Shown: positions 22,323-36,200 of the stretch, in pieces | Numbering within the stretch: position 1 is the stretch's first letter | Layout: each line of letters starts with the position of its first letter | NCBI RefSeq assembly: GCF_030253575.1 | Contig: NC_080564.1 | Location: 28,236,561 to 28,300,560 of the forward strand | Origin: Rhododendron vialii | Lineage: Eukaryota > Streptophyta > Magnoliopsida > Ericales > Ericaceae | Direction: 5' to 3' | DNA: 64,000 nt | Translations under genes and position numbers: made by a program | The notes under the pieces: model-generated | The model's database searches: none | The model's input: the letters and a program-made list of their open reading frames with translations, nothing else | Told to the model about the DNA's origin: nothing

Positions 22323-23240
22323 TAATCCTTCTAGAAATTCTTTGATTTTCCAAATCAAGGATGAGCTGCTTGGATTGTTTTGAGCACACCTTCCCTTCCC
22401 ATATCCATACATATCCGGCTTCTAATAACGAAACTGACAGTATTACTTACGGAGAAATCATTGTAATTTACGAAAATACCATTATCCATTTATATTCCTC
22501 ATATCCAAATGAACACCGTATAGCTAATCCCCCTATAATATATAGTACTAGCGAATGCCCGTGCCTGAAGGCACGGGTCAAACAATGAGCAAAGAGAGCA
22601 CCGGAATATGCGCAGGACAAATTGAGGTGCAAAAAATATTCAAGCGGGTCAAAATTTTCCAAAATCAACAAATCACCCAACACACATAATAAAAATTAAA
22701 TAAAGTCAAACTGAATATATATTTGTAAAACTTAATGTAACAAATAAAATGTCATTATGAGATTCCCAATATCTTAACAAAGCTCTTATCATGACGACCC
22801 CATCGTTCCTTTGTCAGTCCTCGACATTCCTACATAAATAAGATTAAAAATGTGAAGTGATTTATGTATAATCTGGGTATGACAATGAAATAAAAAGGAC
22901 AACTTATAACACCTACAATCTGTGTAATCATTTATTACCTTTGAAAATGTGCAAACATCCTTCTCACCAATCAACTTTTAATACGAAAGTCACAACAGAG
23001 ACACAATGGTTAAGACACGCAGCCTTTGGAGCAACAATAATAAACACGTATGAGCGTCCATAATATTGAGAAACATAGTCTGTGAGCATTTGCACCCCAT
23101 TATCTTGGCAAAACATCACAAATAAAGGTATTGCTATATTATTTAAATTCTATCTTGGCAAAACATAATAAATAAAAAGGTATTGTTATATTATTTTAAT
23201 TCTATACAATGTGATTTATATCTAGCTTTTAAGTATTCAC

Positions 23241-23810
23241 CTTTAACATTAATTTCTTCAGATTGGATGCGACACATTGTAAGATAAATTCTGCCTTCGT
23301 ATCCTTTAGCAAGAGCTCCATTGAGCCAGTGGAGTCTTTCACGGCCATCTTTACATTATATCTAAGATGCATGCAAATAATTCAACCGCTTTGGATGTGT
23401 TACATCTAAGTTGTAGTACTCATTATAAAAATGAATACCTGGTTACGGTTTGGACATCTTCTTGTCCGCATTGATTACACACAACCCAACCATACTGATC
23501 TTTAACTTGCTTAAAGCATGTATTGCATAAATCAATCCATAGGTGTTCAACATATATTTTTTCGATGCGGCCAATAACGCGATACTATTGTACGCACGAA
23601 AAAATTCACAAATTCGAAGTGTAGGTAATGAAAAAAAATATTAACCATGAAATCATGTACGGAAAAATCTTACATTGGACAGCATGAACGCAAATTAGTT
23701 TATTCGAATTCTCTTGGCATTTGAAATTATTAGTGTCTATATATGGGAGCGAAAATCCATGAGTGCGATTCCATGCTACTAACTTCTGTGCATTTTTGTC
23801 TTCGGCGAAC
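23241..23810 (-). pseudogene. RPA70-like single-strand DNA-binding protein remnant (Helitron-borne)
   Basis: Two exons join in phase. 23584-23439 encodes a zinc-ribbon OB segment containing DLCNTCFKQV and GWVVCNQCGQ, two CxxC pairs as in the C-terminal domain of RPA70. 23361-23241 continues RYNVKMAVKDSTGSMELLLK, the matching OB-fold strand region. The border is a clean GT-AG phase-2 intron. A further upstream open stretch (23810-23674, containing AWNRTHGFSLPYID) may be another exon, but its phase does not join directly. No start codon, N-terminal OB folds or full 3' end were found. I therefore call it a fragment. Intact RPA70 binds single-stranded DNA in replication and repair; Helitron copies are thought to assist transposition. 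Confidence 0.62.
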
Positions 23811-26101
23811 CTAGATTAGCACGTAATTTTTTAGAACAATTAATCAAACAAAATAATACTCATCTCAATTATACATTGTAGAGTATGCATCAACATATTA
23901 GTTTGATTCACTCTATATCCAACTTAGTTTGGTTCATGCAACATCCTTTAATCTAGCGAACAAAAAAAAAGTGCAAACTACTATGTGTACCAAACTAACT
24001 GCTTAAGTCATTTAGTTTGCCTTTAGGGCACAAAAAAAAAAAGTGCAAACATCTCTAACGCTTCAATTCGTCCCTTTCTCTTTCGGGCACATGAGAAAAT
24101 GGCTCCATTTAACACCTTTTGATTCACTACTTGAAGCCGTAGCTTGCTGGCTTTGCTCTGCCCTTGGGTTTGTCAACCAACCTATGGCTATCTTGATGCT
24201 CGATCTCTGGAACTAAAGGTACGCTAAGGAAAACCTTGTACAGTACAAAATAGAAGGAATGAACAACAGAGTAGGAAGGGATTTCCCCAGACCAGGCTTT
24301 GTTTTGTACAGCTGCCTATTAAACAGTATTACTAATAGTTCTCATAGTCTCTAATCTAATCTGAGAACGGAATGAAAAGAAATAAAAAAAGGTGAACGGT
24401 CAAACTGCATGCAATTGACAGCCAAAAGAGAGAAGCCAGTTGCGGCACACTGACACTGACTATATCCTCCCCCGGTGACCAGAGTCATTTCCTTGTTTAT
24501 CCATCATATTGAACGGCACCAGAAGCATTTCCAATGAGATGCATCAGCAACAGTTCAGTGGGAGTAAGGTGATGTTGAAGATTTGTCAACCTACGTTCAG
24601 GAATCAGACTCATCTATGACAATTACCATGTCCCTCAACTGATATACCTTGTCCAACCAACATGACTCTCCCTTGAGTTACCAAAAAAAATCCATGCAAA
24701 TGGAAAGCGATAATGAAAAACAAAATCCATATGAAATCATTTGTTTAGCAGTGAAGGTGGGAGAGTGGTTACCTTTGACCTCGGTGGTTCTTGCTACTCC
24801 GATGAAGGCAAAAAAGAAGAAGAAAAAACTACTCTTTGTCGCTAACATAAACAAATGTCCGGCTGTCTCTATTGAGTCTCTCATGCTATCCAAATTACAA
24901 TAGTTCAAGATCACCAAATTCGTCTGCCATGCTAATGCGAGACAATGTGGCAACTCCTATAACAGGTGACTTCTTTTAGATAAGCATGAGATGGTGACTT
25001 CACATATACTCGGTGATATAGAAAATAAATACAGAGATGGTTACAATACCAAAGTTACGAAGAAAAATAGCCACATTACAGGTTAGTCATATTTCAATGC
25101 CAAACAAACAAAAATAACCAAAAATCAAATGCCAAACAAATTATCGTAATGACCAACAAAGATTGAGTCTCTTAACAGAATCAAAGAGGACCATTTCCAA
25201 TCAGACAAAACAAAGGCCAAAGATAGGTTCGAGATTGATTGCTTAAAGTCGTTTCATGTCGTCTCAGTTGAGTTTGAAAGAGCATATTTTGGATGTGGGT
25301 ATGGTATCTTAAAACCTGTAGAGCAAAAATCAACAACAGTTAATAAGGCAAAAAGGAACAAACTCCATTTGCCAAAAGACATGCTACCTTGATTTTTCAA
25401 ACAATAAGTGTATTGGAGTCAAAAAGAATTAAAGGAAAATAATGCAAGTACTTAATGCCCTGAAAAGAAAAACAATGTTTCTTTTACCTCCAAAAGCACT
25501 TTCAGACTCACTCATTTTCATCCAAGTACTTCATGCCCTGAAAGTTACAGTAATGATCCTAAGAACACTAAGTTCCAAACAAAAAGTAGCTTCCTCGAAT
25601 AGGCATAAACAATAACGCAGCACAAAAATATAAATCACCATTTTGGATGCCCTATTTCTTTCTAAACAATTTCTCATTCTGAGAAAGATTTTTTCTTTTA
25701 ATCTCTTTCCCTATACCCGATAACACCATTTTGGATGCCCTGTTCCTTTTATATTCCCTACAATTTTTTCCAGAAAAATAGGCAGAATATAGAAGATGAG
25801 AAGGAATTTGATTTCCCCCAAATTCTCTTTCTTTATCTTTAAAGCCATAAAAAAAAAGGTTGCGACAAATACTAATTCAACAATTAGGGTTACAAAATTG
25901 GAAAAAAGGGGAGCAACAGTATACCTGGACGAATGAGAGAGAGAACCCGAAATCAAAATAGAGAGGGGAGTGGTGGTGGGTATGGCGGAGAGAGACGATT
26001 GACAGAGTGATGGAGGGAAAAGAGCGTGTGGACTGGTGGAAGTCATCGGCGGCTTGGAGTTGGTGGGATTCGAAAGACGAAGAAGGAGAGGTATTGTTGG
26101 T

Positions 26102-26102
<1 letters not shown>

Positions 26103-26142
<40 letters not shown>
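26103..26142. repeat. (GT)n-(GA)n compound microsatellite
   Basis: Eleven GT units (26103-26124) run directly into nine GA units (26125-26142). Confidence 0.9.
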
Positions 26143-27084
26143 AGATGGAGCAGATCGGTTTCTCCAAAGAGGGAGAGAGAGACGATGATGTGCTCCATCC
26201 GTGGCTGCACTTCCCTTGTTTGGAAGGATTCAAATAATATTTCCATAAAAACTGTGCTTTATTCTTGCCCTAATAATGTTAAGTATTTACAAAAATGCCT
26301 TTTGTAAGATGAAGGGCAGAGATTTATGTAAGTATGAGGATAAATCTAGAGCGTTGGTTATCTTTTGGATTCAAACACAGCTCTGTTTTATTATATAAAT
26401 TATTTTTACTATGTTCACCATATTCTTGTAAAACTTTTTATCTCGCTACAAACGGTCGGAGTGTAATGTTCTTTCTTGTGCCAAAATGTAAATAGCGAGT
26501 ATAAAAAAAAAAAAATGCAAATGCAGCACAATTTCTTTGAACATAAATGGAAAGGCTGGATGACATGGCCAAAGGCCCAAAAAGGGCTAATGGCCTATTT
26601 ACAGGTTCGCTGAGTGCATGTTTTAAAGCCCAAAATTTTTGCTAAAGGCCCATCAACCAAAGCGGACTGCACCCTGAGGTTGGTGCATTTTGAGGGCTCA
26701 TATTGAACTTATTTATTTGATTATCGGCCCGTTCATTTTGTAGACTAGTTAAAAAAACTCTCCAAAATTGTACCAAAATCGTGTTGTTTGGATACGAAAC
26801 AACGATAAATAAGCATGTTCAATTGTGCTCTGCTTACTGGATTTATATTAACCTCATTTTTTGAAAAATAAATTTCTTTGGGTCACCATTGATTGGTAAA
26901 CGAATATACATGATTTTTTGCACAATTAATTTTCTTGACGAGTTCTGCGAAATGACCTCAATTTTCACTAATCAAAACATGCCCAATTATATAGGCCACA
27001 AATTGCACCAACCGCACGGGGCAGTCCACTCAGTCCAAGGGATATCATAATTCCTAAAGGGTACTTCAGTCTTTCTACATGTTA

Positions 27085-27277
27085 TACTCCACGTCATAAA
27101 AAAACCCGCCCACGTTTCTCAGCCACGTCAAGGGCTCCAGCAGAGAAGCGTGGTCGCCCTCCGCAGCCAATCACCGCGTCTTGTCTCCCAATTCTAGTTG
27201 CTCACTTCTCACCTCTTTTCCCTCTCCTTTCGAGTGAAGACGAAAAGTTCTAGGGCTTCGAGTTTCAATTCCGTTCG
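27085..27277 (+). promoter_or_regulatory. FIP37 proximal promoter and 5' leader
   Basis: Two copies of CCACGTCA (27089-27096 and 27123-27130) flank a third ACGT-core word (CCACGTTT). ACGT cores of this kind are typical bZIP sites. The DNA then becomes CT-rich (CTCACCTCTTTTCCCTCTCC) before the ATG at 27278. No clear TATA box is visible, and the transcription start is unknown. Confidence 0.4.
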
Positions 27278-30200
27278 ATGGCTTCTCATCCCCATCTCGA
27301 CGACGTAAGTTCCCTGCCTAAACGTCATAGTCTAGAGTTTCTGATTTTTTTTTTTTTGTTCTCGTTTCGTTTGCGTTGTTTTTGTTGATTCTAATGTAGT
27401 ATTTCGAAAAACACGGTCAGGATGATGATTTCGGTGGTGACTTTCCGGGGCCCCAATCGACCAGGCGCTCAGGTGGTTTGTTTAGCATTATCGAAGAATA
27501 GTTCATATATGGATACATGTTAAATGTATGTGGTTTTGATTTTGCATTCGTTCCATGTTTGTGTGTAATCATGCGGTTCAGGTAACAAGAGAAGCTTTGG
27601 TGATCTTGAGGATGAGGAAGACGATATTTTTGGCCCTAAAAAGGTAGATTTCTTTCTATCCGGTGCTGCAAAATTGATGTTTGTTTGTATATTGTCGGAC
27701 CGCTTTTCCACCATCTCTCTTAAAACCAATTGGTGTTGGGGAGGGTTTAATTTAAGTCTTTTATGGCATTCGATATCGCACTGGCAATGCTGTTTTAGAG
27801 CGGTCACAGGGAGTGGCATTGTGTAACCAAATCCATGGGAGCACTCCGGACCCAACAATCCCTCCCTCCCGACGACGCTCCCCTGATTTGAACCGATGAC
27901 CTCCTGGCTCTGATACCACTTGTCGAACTGCTTTTCCACCCTCTTCCCTAAAAGCAATTGGCGTTAGGGAGAGTTTCAATTATCCTTTATGGCATTCGAC
28001 ATGGGTAGTTTAAACTTTTTAAACCACGGGTGACACAGGTTACACTCAATGTTTGTTTTAAAGGTAGTTATTTTGATGCTGTTCAATAATGTGGAATATT
28101 AGTGGTACTTGTTAAATTGAATCAAACTTGAAGCTCTCATGGCAGTGAGCATTATACCAAGAGCACTTAACCGGTTAACCCTATTAGAGTAGCTTGATAA
28201 TTTAGTATGTGATGTCTTTGTAGGGTGTGAAGTACTATGTTTTAATTTGCATATGCAATACGAATGGTATCTGGAAATATCTATATCTCAGGGAACATTG
28301 GTTGCTTTTTGTCCACAATCAGGGGGTTGTAAAAGTAGAAGAAACTGCGCCTGGCGTGGCAACTGGGATGATTTTATCTCTTCGTGAGAGGTATTATTGG
28401 ATTTGGATTGCTTCTTAGGCTTTACATAAATCGTGATATCTCCCTATTTATTTAACAATTCTTGGTCCCTAATATAAGTCTCTTTCTGCAGCCTCCAGAA
28501 TTGTAAGGATACCCTTGCAACATACCAAGTAAGTATCGATATACGTTAAGATATTGGGATATCACCTCTATATTACCTTATTGTATGCCTTTCAGTTCTG
28601 CTCACCTTCATTGATGGCCATAGCTCTCACCCTACCCATTAACGTCTTCTATCCCGTGTCTATCTACTAGGAGTTGTGTAGTTTCTCCTGTTAGGGAGTG
28701 AACAGTATGTCTCAGGCAAAAGTTTGGAGTTGAGTATGTTGTAGCGTGACTGAAATTATTTATGAGTTTATGGTCCTATTGTTTGGTTTCAGACGGAGCT
28801 TGAAGCTGCGAAGGCTGAGATTCAAAATTGGCACTCTACATTTGAGAATGAGTCCTTCATACCTGCAGGAACATCTCCTGGTTGGCCATTTAATCGATTT
28901 TTTTGAATGATTTTTTTTTTTTTTTGGTACTGCTAATTGTTGTATTCTCTTTGCAGAACCTAAACTGGTAGTCAGTTTTCTTCAGAGTCTGAAATCCTCA
29001 GAGGAGTCGTTGAGAGAGCAGGTTTGCTGTTTATTTTTTTGCTGTCCTGTTGCTGCAATGGAAATTGGCAGTAGTTATGCAAGACTTCATTCTTTTTCAT
29101 TTTGTTTACCAGCTAGAAAAAGCAAAAAAGAAGGAAGCCGCATTTATTGTAACATTTGCAAAACGGGAGCAGGAGATAGCAGAACTGAAGGTGAGAACTC
29201 AAGCTTTTCCTTGACATTTTGGTGTGTTGTGTTGTAGCTGGTTAATGCACTTTGGGAATGAGTGGGTGTTCAAGCAAGACATGGCTGAAGAAATATTTAT
29301 TTTAAAATGGAAATAGTGGGAAATATAGAAGGCAAGAGTTGATGTTATTCCATGGGAGTGATCCGTGTTTGTAGTAATATCTATCACTTTGATTTTGGGA
29401 TTAAAGAAATGTTAAAAAGTGGTTTTTCTTATTGGTTTACCCTCGCCTGCTTTATGATTGTTTGGTCACTGGTAAAGTGTGGATTGGAGAGAGTTTGAGA
29501 GTGAGAAAGTTGCAAAGATTGTGGAGAGATTAAGTGCAGAGAGAGTATTGTAGAGAGAATCTCGTAATGTAGACTTTAGACGATAAGAGAGGCAGTGGTG
29601 CTCCTTCAATTTCTACCCCATGACCAAGGCCTCAAGGGTCATCCAAGTAGTGTGCTGGTGGAGAAAGGGTTATTGTGTTTGGTACTGTTGGTACATCCAT
29701 GGCTGATTTCTCTTTGCCCTATGTACTACATTTTGTGTGAGAGACTTGTAATTTTGACTTGTATTCTTTTGTTCTCCCATAACATGATTCATCCAAATTG
29801 GAACCTGATATACTGTTTAGTCTTTAGTGTGGAAAAGGTCTGTAACTCAGAGGGTATGTGAATCTATAATATCATTAAAATCCAATTGTTAATACGCTAA
29901 ATTTATTACTTGGATCTTTCTTGTGTGTTTTCCCTTTCTAATTCTGATTTTATTTCATTTTCAGTCTGCTGTACGAGACTTGAGAGCCCAACTTAAGCCA
30001 CCATCAATGCAGGTTCGATAAATGTGTCTGCTTCTGTTGTTATAAGAATATCGTTGTGGCATCATGGGCTATATTTGCATGCACAATTGGAAGCTATGCT
30101 GGAGTATTTTTAGATTCCATTGTTTTTCCATCGTGAATAGTGAATACCCTAATTCATCAGGTTTATCCCTCGGTATTCTGTGGAGAATGGGCTTCCATTC

Positions 30201-33200
30201 TATCAGTCATTTACGATGTATAGATTTTTAATTTGCTTTGTTGTGCTTTTCATCTGACTTACGAGTATTTATCATTGACAAATTGCTCATTGATATTCTG
30301 TGTTCAATTTTTTTGGATATTTGTACCTACTATATTTTACATTTATCATAGAACAAGTTGTATAATGAAATGCTTCAGTATTGCACTCAACAGTCTAACA
30401 CCACGAGAGGTATTTTGACAGCTTTCATTTGCCCCACCAACTTTGCCGGGCAACATTACCAATAAGAACAGTAGACATGATATCCCAATACTTCTCCTTG
30501 CACTGCCTCCTGAGCTCATCTATGAAAACAAAGAAAGCACTACCAGCCTTCTTAGGTTCACCTCTCCTTCAGATAGGCTCCTCAATGGAACAACATTCAC
30601 CAAATACACTTCTCCCCTTGCGAGCGAAGGTGTACCCTCAGTTTTGCTCGTTGCAAAATTAAAAGCATAACCGCATCCCATACCAAATTTACTTCTCCCC
30701 TTGTGAAGGAAATCCTTCAGCTTTGCCTGTAGCAAAGGCAAACCGGAAAACCATGTCCCCTTGCCCATCCTTTACTCTTCCCATTTCAAACATGAACTTT
30801 CAGACATTGATCTCATTTTCAGCAGACTTACGTACCTTTACAGCTAATTGGATACTTTTGTGCTCCTCTAGTTATGCTTTCCAAGCTCCTGCATGTGTAC
30901 AAAAAAATAGCTTTACGCTGTCTTTCCATCTACATATGTTCGCTTTACTTGTGCATTTTTTATGCTCTTTTTGGTGTTTAATTCTATCTTGTTAGTGGCT
31001 ATGCCTTATTTTAACTTTTGGTCTCTGTTTTCTTTCTTTATTTGATTCTTAAACATGACAGGCAAGGAGGTTGTTACTAGATCCAGCAATTCATGAAGAG
31101 TTCACACGTTTAAAGGTGCATGTTCTGAACTCCTATTGGTGATTCCAACTAGATTTGATTCTATTTTCTTTACTGAATTGTGTTAGGTTGATGCTTTGCT
31201 TGCATGTGTAAACAGAAACAACTTTTGATTTGGGTTAGACTTTTGGAATATGTATTAATAACATTAGATTTCAAGTTGTTGCATACTATTGTTTAAGTGA
31301 TGATCTCTATTATGGCTGAACCTTAGGTCTTTTGGATATGCTTCGGATTATAGATTCGATTCTTTATTGCATATGCAAAGATTTAGAATGAATCACGGCC
31401 ATTCTACTTATTGAATTAGTCGCCTAGTGAAGGAATTACCAATCTGATTTTCATAAAACTTCTTTAATAATTTACCATAATCCGTTATCATTGTTAAACC
31501 TTGCCAGAGTAAGGTTTTTAATTACTGAATATGTAATTGGAATAACTTTTCTGTTTAATCACGTGTTGCTAAATGTTTGTACACTTTTTAGTGATTAAAT
31601 CGTTTGAGAAAGATTTTAGAAAAATACAGGAGATGATGCATATAACCCGATGCATTCATGGCAGCTGCAATTCTGATGGCGGAGGTGATAGCCATGGTTA
31701 GGTAATTGGCGGTAAAGGCCATTGTGCTAGCTGCAACAAGGAGAGTACCTGCTTCTTTACTATTCAAGGCCCTTAAAAAATCTGACGTCTCTTCTTGAAG
31801 GATGAGTTTTTTTTTTGAAGGATAAGTTGACCAGGATGTTGGGTTGAGTGCCGGAAAACATTCAACCATTATTAGTCTTGAAGATATCATACTGGGGAAT
31901 GTGATGATTTGGTGGTTTCGAGTGGAATCTATGCTTGTGTATAGGTGCAGTAGTAGTTGCATTGGTGGTCAATATGATTAGCATGCCAATAGAAATTGGA
32001 TGATGCACATGTGATAGGATATGTTTCCATGAGTCAAATTCTAGGGAAAAAAGAACAACTAGGTTTAAATAGTGTACTTGATATCTTGTGCCTATGTGTG
32101 TGGTAGATCACCCCTTATCTCAAGAGCTTAAGATGTTGGGACGTTGGTCAAACAACACATATAAGCTCTCCAAAAACCGTCTAGCACTTGATGCAAACTC
32201 TCATAAATAGAAAGAAGCATAATGGATACTAGGAAACAAATATAAACAGAGATGGTGCTGTCACATTAGGAGATCTCCACCTTGAAGATTGGATATGGGC
32301 ACGGGACAAAATGCGACACAATAAAAGCATGTCCATGACAACTTTAGAAAGATCATGACATAGGGGAGAACTTGGTCCCACAAGTGCTACAGAGGTGAGG
32401 GTACCTTTAGGACGTTAATTATATTGCATACTACTTTGTGCCCTAGGCGATGTGGGACTTTGCTTTACACCTTCCTCATGCACAATATGTTCACTGGGCT
32501 AGGGATACACACCCTGCCTATTATGGGGTACTTTTGCTCTAATACCATGTTACACAGTCTTAGGCAGAACTTAAACGCAAAAGCTATCTATTGAAGTGAG
32601 GGTGTCCTCATGCTCCTGTACTTCGCATTTGCACATTACTTTTGTGCCCTGATGATTTGGGAATTCCATATGCAAACATGACTTGGACGCTTTATTGAAC
32701 CGATTGATTTTATAAGCAAGACTAAAAATGATATCTACTTGATCCTTTACATCACCATTAGATTCATATTTTGTCCTATCAAAATAGTAAGAAATCATCT
32801 TTGCACTCTTCATATTAGAAAAAATTGCAAAAGACAACTTAATTCTCAGATATTTGTTTCATAATCAAACTCGAAGTTTGGAGATTTAGATTCGTAAATT
32901 TAGCAATCCTTAATGAGAAAGAATTAATACTTATAAAAACAGATTGCTTCTGTTTTATCATTGGTTGCAAGTGGTTATTTGCCAAACTTTTAATGTGACT
33001 TAGATATGTCAGCGATGGAGACTGTGTCCCCCAAGTCACTGATGCATGATCTAATTCTAAAATAATGACACTTTTTGACTGCTGTCCATTGGTTTTTTGG
33101 GGTGTCCAATGGGTGTTTCTGTTTTGGTGTCTGACATGAACATGACTCCTCGGAAGTGTCCGTGCTGCTTAGATCACTACTTATCCCAAGATTCTAAGTT

Positions 33201-36200
33201 GTTTAGAGAGGGGCCAAAAAATGCATACCAATCTCTCCGGCATCTTATATCTACACTGGTTTCAGTTTTGATGATGACTAAGCTTAGTCAAAATTTTTGA
33301 TTTGTCTCTGGCACACTAGGTACTCTGTTGTGTGAAGGTACTTTCAGCTTCTGAATTGTGTTGGGCTTTGATTGAAGTGCTTTTGATAAAAAACTTAATG
33401 CCACTGTTTTCCCTTTCCTAGCTGATTATATTACAAAGGTGGTTCGATAACCAATGTTTCCTATGAATTTAGTATTTTTTATGCACTTTTTGCTCATTCT
33501 TGGAATGCAACTGCAGAACAGTGGTTGAGTCTTGCCAGTTTCTTCACTATGTTTCTTTACTCATGGTGTTATTTAGGATTATGCAATGGTGGATTATGAA
33601 TCCTTTTGTGCTGTTCATATGTTGTGCAAGTGTGTGTGTATAAATATATAACGGCATATTTGATGGTTTCTTACTTTCTTTGATATGTTTACTTAATTTT
33701 GTTTTGTATAATGCCAGAGTTTGGTGGAGGAGAAGGACAAGAAAATAAAGGACTTGCAGGATAATGATGCTGCTGTTAATTTTACCCCACAAAGCAAAAT
33801 GGGGAAGATGTTAATGGCTAAATGTAGGACCCTGCAGGAGGAAAACGAGGAGATCGGAAACCAAGCTAACGAAGGAAAGGTACTAGTACTACTTATTGCA
33901 GTAGTATAACACATCTAATTTACATATTCAGATAGTGATCTAATTTATGTATTCAGATAGTGCAGAGGGAGATTTAGAAGGGATAAATTTTATCTGAGCC
34001 TCTTTACTAGATTACATACATATCAAATCTCTTTTGCTTCTAAGAGGAAATTGGCGGATTAAATTTGAGGATAAAAGGGCTTGGGATAGGTGTCCAATAT
34101 ATTTGGAATCTACTTTGCTTTTTCTTTTCTTCCTTTTTTGTTCCCCTTGATTTTGGGAGCACATATATATGTTGAAACAAAAGAAATAAATTTTGAGGGG
34201 CGAATGTCATTTTGTCATCCTCGTGTTGTGTTATTTATCATGGGGAAAAGTTTTGCTAAAACTTAGAGTCGTAGAAAAATAGGTTGTAGAAAACTTGTAA
34301 ATGCAGGTACACCCGTTCTTCCTGTTATAATGTACTACCGGATATGATGGCATAAGAGACTTCTACCCCATATTGGTTGATGGATTCTCGTAAATAGATG
34401 CCTCATTGTTTCCTCTGGCAGATTCACGAGTTAGGAATGAAACTTGCTCTTCAAAAATCTCAGAATGCTGAACTCAGAAGTCAATTTGAAGGTCAGTAAT
34501 TGATCAACTTTATCTTGGATCATAAGTTGCACAGGTTTTATTTATTACTCCTACATGTCTACTTTTGGTTTATGTTGGTGATTTCAATGCACTGCCAGTT
34601 TGTCTTGATTTGTTGGACTATCAGAATGGGTACAAACATTGGCCTGCATTTGATGACATAATCTCCTCTTTGGGAAATCAATCAAAAAAAGTAGTTGAAA
34701 TCTTCTCTCTAGTAAATCAAATATGAACAAAAAGTAGTTCATCTCCTCCATTTGTATTATTGATTATGTAATCTCCTCTACAGGAAATCAAACAAAAAAA
34801 GAAAATTAAACGACAAAAGTCCAAGATCTGCACTGTCACATTACCAGTATGATAGTTTCACTGTCACTACATCTTTTTTACTCTTAGTTTCAGATTAGTC
34901 ATCTGTCGTCGCCTATGGGAAAAAGACTATAGGTGATCTGGATTCCTCAAACCATGATTTGTACCCATATAGTTTTACACACTGAAAATTCATTTACTTA
35001 TTAATCTGCATTAGTAATTGTCTGGGTTGAAGCATCGGGTACTCATACAGTTGTGTTTTAGAAATCGGGTAGTACTCATACAGTTGTGTTTTAAGAAACT
35101 AATGGTCTTTAAGAAATTAGTTTTGGAAATGGCGGTTAATTGCACTCCTTCGTTTGGAGATTGTTCTAGATTGGGCCACTTTGTTTTCGTAGCCGAGCAA
35201 TTAGTTTCATATCCGAGTGTTCTTGGATGTTGGTGATTTTGAAGAGTTGGGTAGTTCATCCAAATAAGGGCCTGCTATTTTCAGAAAAGATGATTTGTTG
35301 TGGCTTTTGCAAAGAAGTAGCTGCTTAAATTCTTGCCTGAAACTAATTTTATTGCACACTTAAAGTGGTGATAAACCCTAGTAGTTGCAATTCCTTTTCT
35401 GAAATCTGCACAAACTTTTCCAATCTTGAGATGTGATTTTTTTGGTTTCCCATTGTCCTTATCCCTGGAAACTTGGAAGTTACTATGCACGTCCACTGTA
35501 AATAAATTTGGCATTGTTGGCACTGAGTTGGTGTGGAGGAACTAGGGAGTTAGTAGCTGCTCAAATTCTTGCCTGAAACTAATTTTATTGCACACTTCAA
35601 GTGGTGATAACCCTTGTTGCAATTCCTTTTCTGAAAGCAGCAGTCATTTTGCAAATGGTTGTCCATGTGTCCGCACAAACTTTTCCAATCTAGATGTGAT
35701 TTTTTTGGTTTCCCATTGCCCTTGTCCCTGGAAACTGGGAAGTTACTATGCACGTCCACTGTAAATAAGTTTGACATCATTGGCACCGAGTTGGTTTGGA
35801 GGAAGTTAGAAGCTGCTCAAATTCTTGCCTGAAACTAATTTTATTGCACACTTCAAGTGGTGATAACCCTAGTTGCAATTCCTTTTCTGAAAGCAGCTGT
35901 CATTTTGCAAATGGTTGTCCATGTGTTCACACAAACTTTTCCAATCTTGAAATGTGATTTTTTTTTATTTCCCATTGTCCTTGTCCCTGGAAACTGGGAA
36001 GTTACTATCAAGTCCACTGTAAATAAGTTTGGCATCGTTGGCACCGAGTTGGTGTGGAGGAAGTTCAGGGTCCATTTACCAAGAAGAGATTTTGTCTGTC
36101 CCTCATGCAATGGTGCATTATATCTAGGTTCTTTTTGGATTCTGTTTTCTTCTCTTCTGGCCTTTTCTTCTCCTTTTCTCTCTCTTTTTTTTTCTTTTAA

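Larger units (their letters stand above)
22548..26405 (-). mobile_element. Helitron (3' end firm, 5' end tentative)
   Basis: On the minus strand the element ends with an 8-bp perfect hairpin, CCCGTGCC-TTCA-GGCACGGG (22577-22558). Six bases then lead to CTAG (22551-22548), followed by a host T. This is the canonical Helitron 3' terminus. A decayed RPA-like gene (23241-23810, same strand) fits, since plant Helitrons often carry RPA-like frames. The 5' end is inferred only from TATATAATAAAACAGAGCTG near 26400, similar to leaders of plant Helitrons; no clear A|TC junction was found. I saw no Rep/helicase sequence, so it would be non-autonomous. The 3' end is much surer than the overall span. Confidence 0.6.

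Noticed and set aside
22558..22577. Rho-independent-type terminator hairpin
   Set aside because: The hairpin is followed on the minus strand by CTAG at Helitron spacing, and the genome is a plant nuclear one.
30429..30768. Overlapping frames on both strands within FIP37 intron 9
   Set aside because: They could be a worn insertion, but no recognisable protein or element ends were found, and FIP37 exons 9 and 10 join in phase across them.
31588..31962. Minus-strand frame of 124 codons in FIP37 intron 10 with an Ala-rich hydrophobic stretch
   Set aside because: No family recognised and no supporting splice sites or neighbours; treated as chance.
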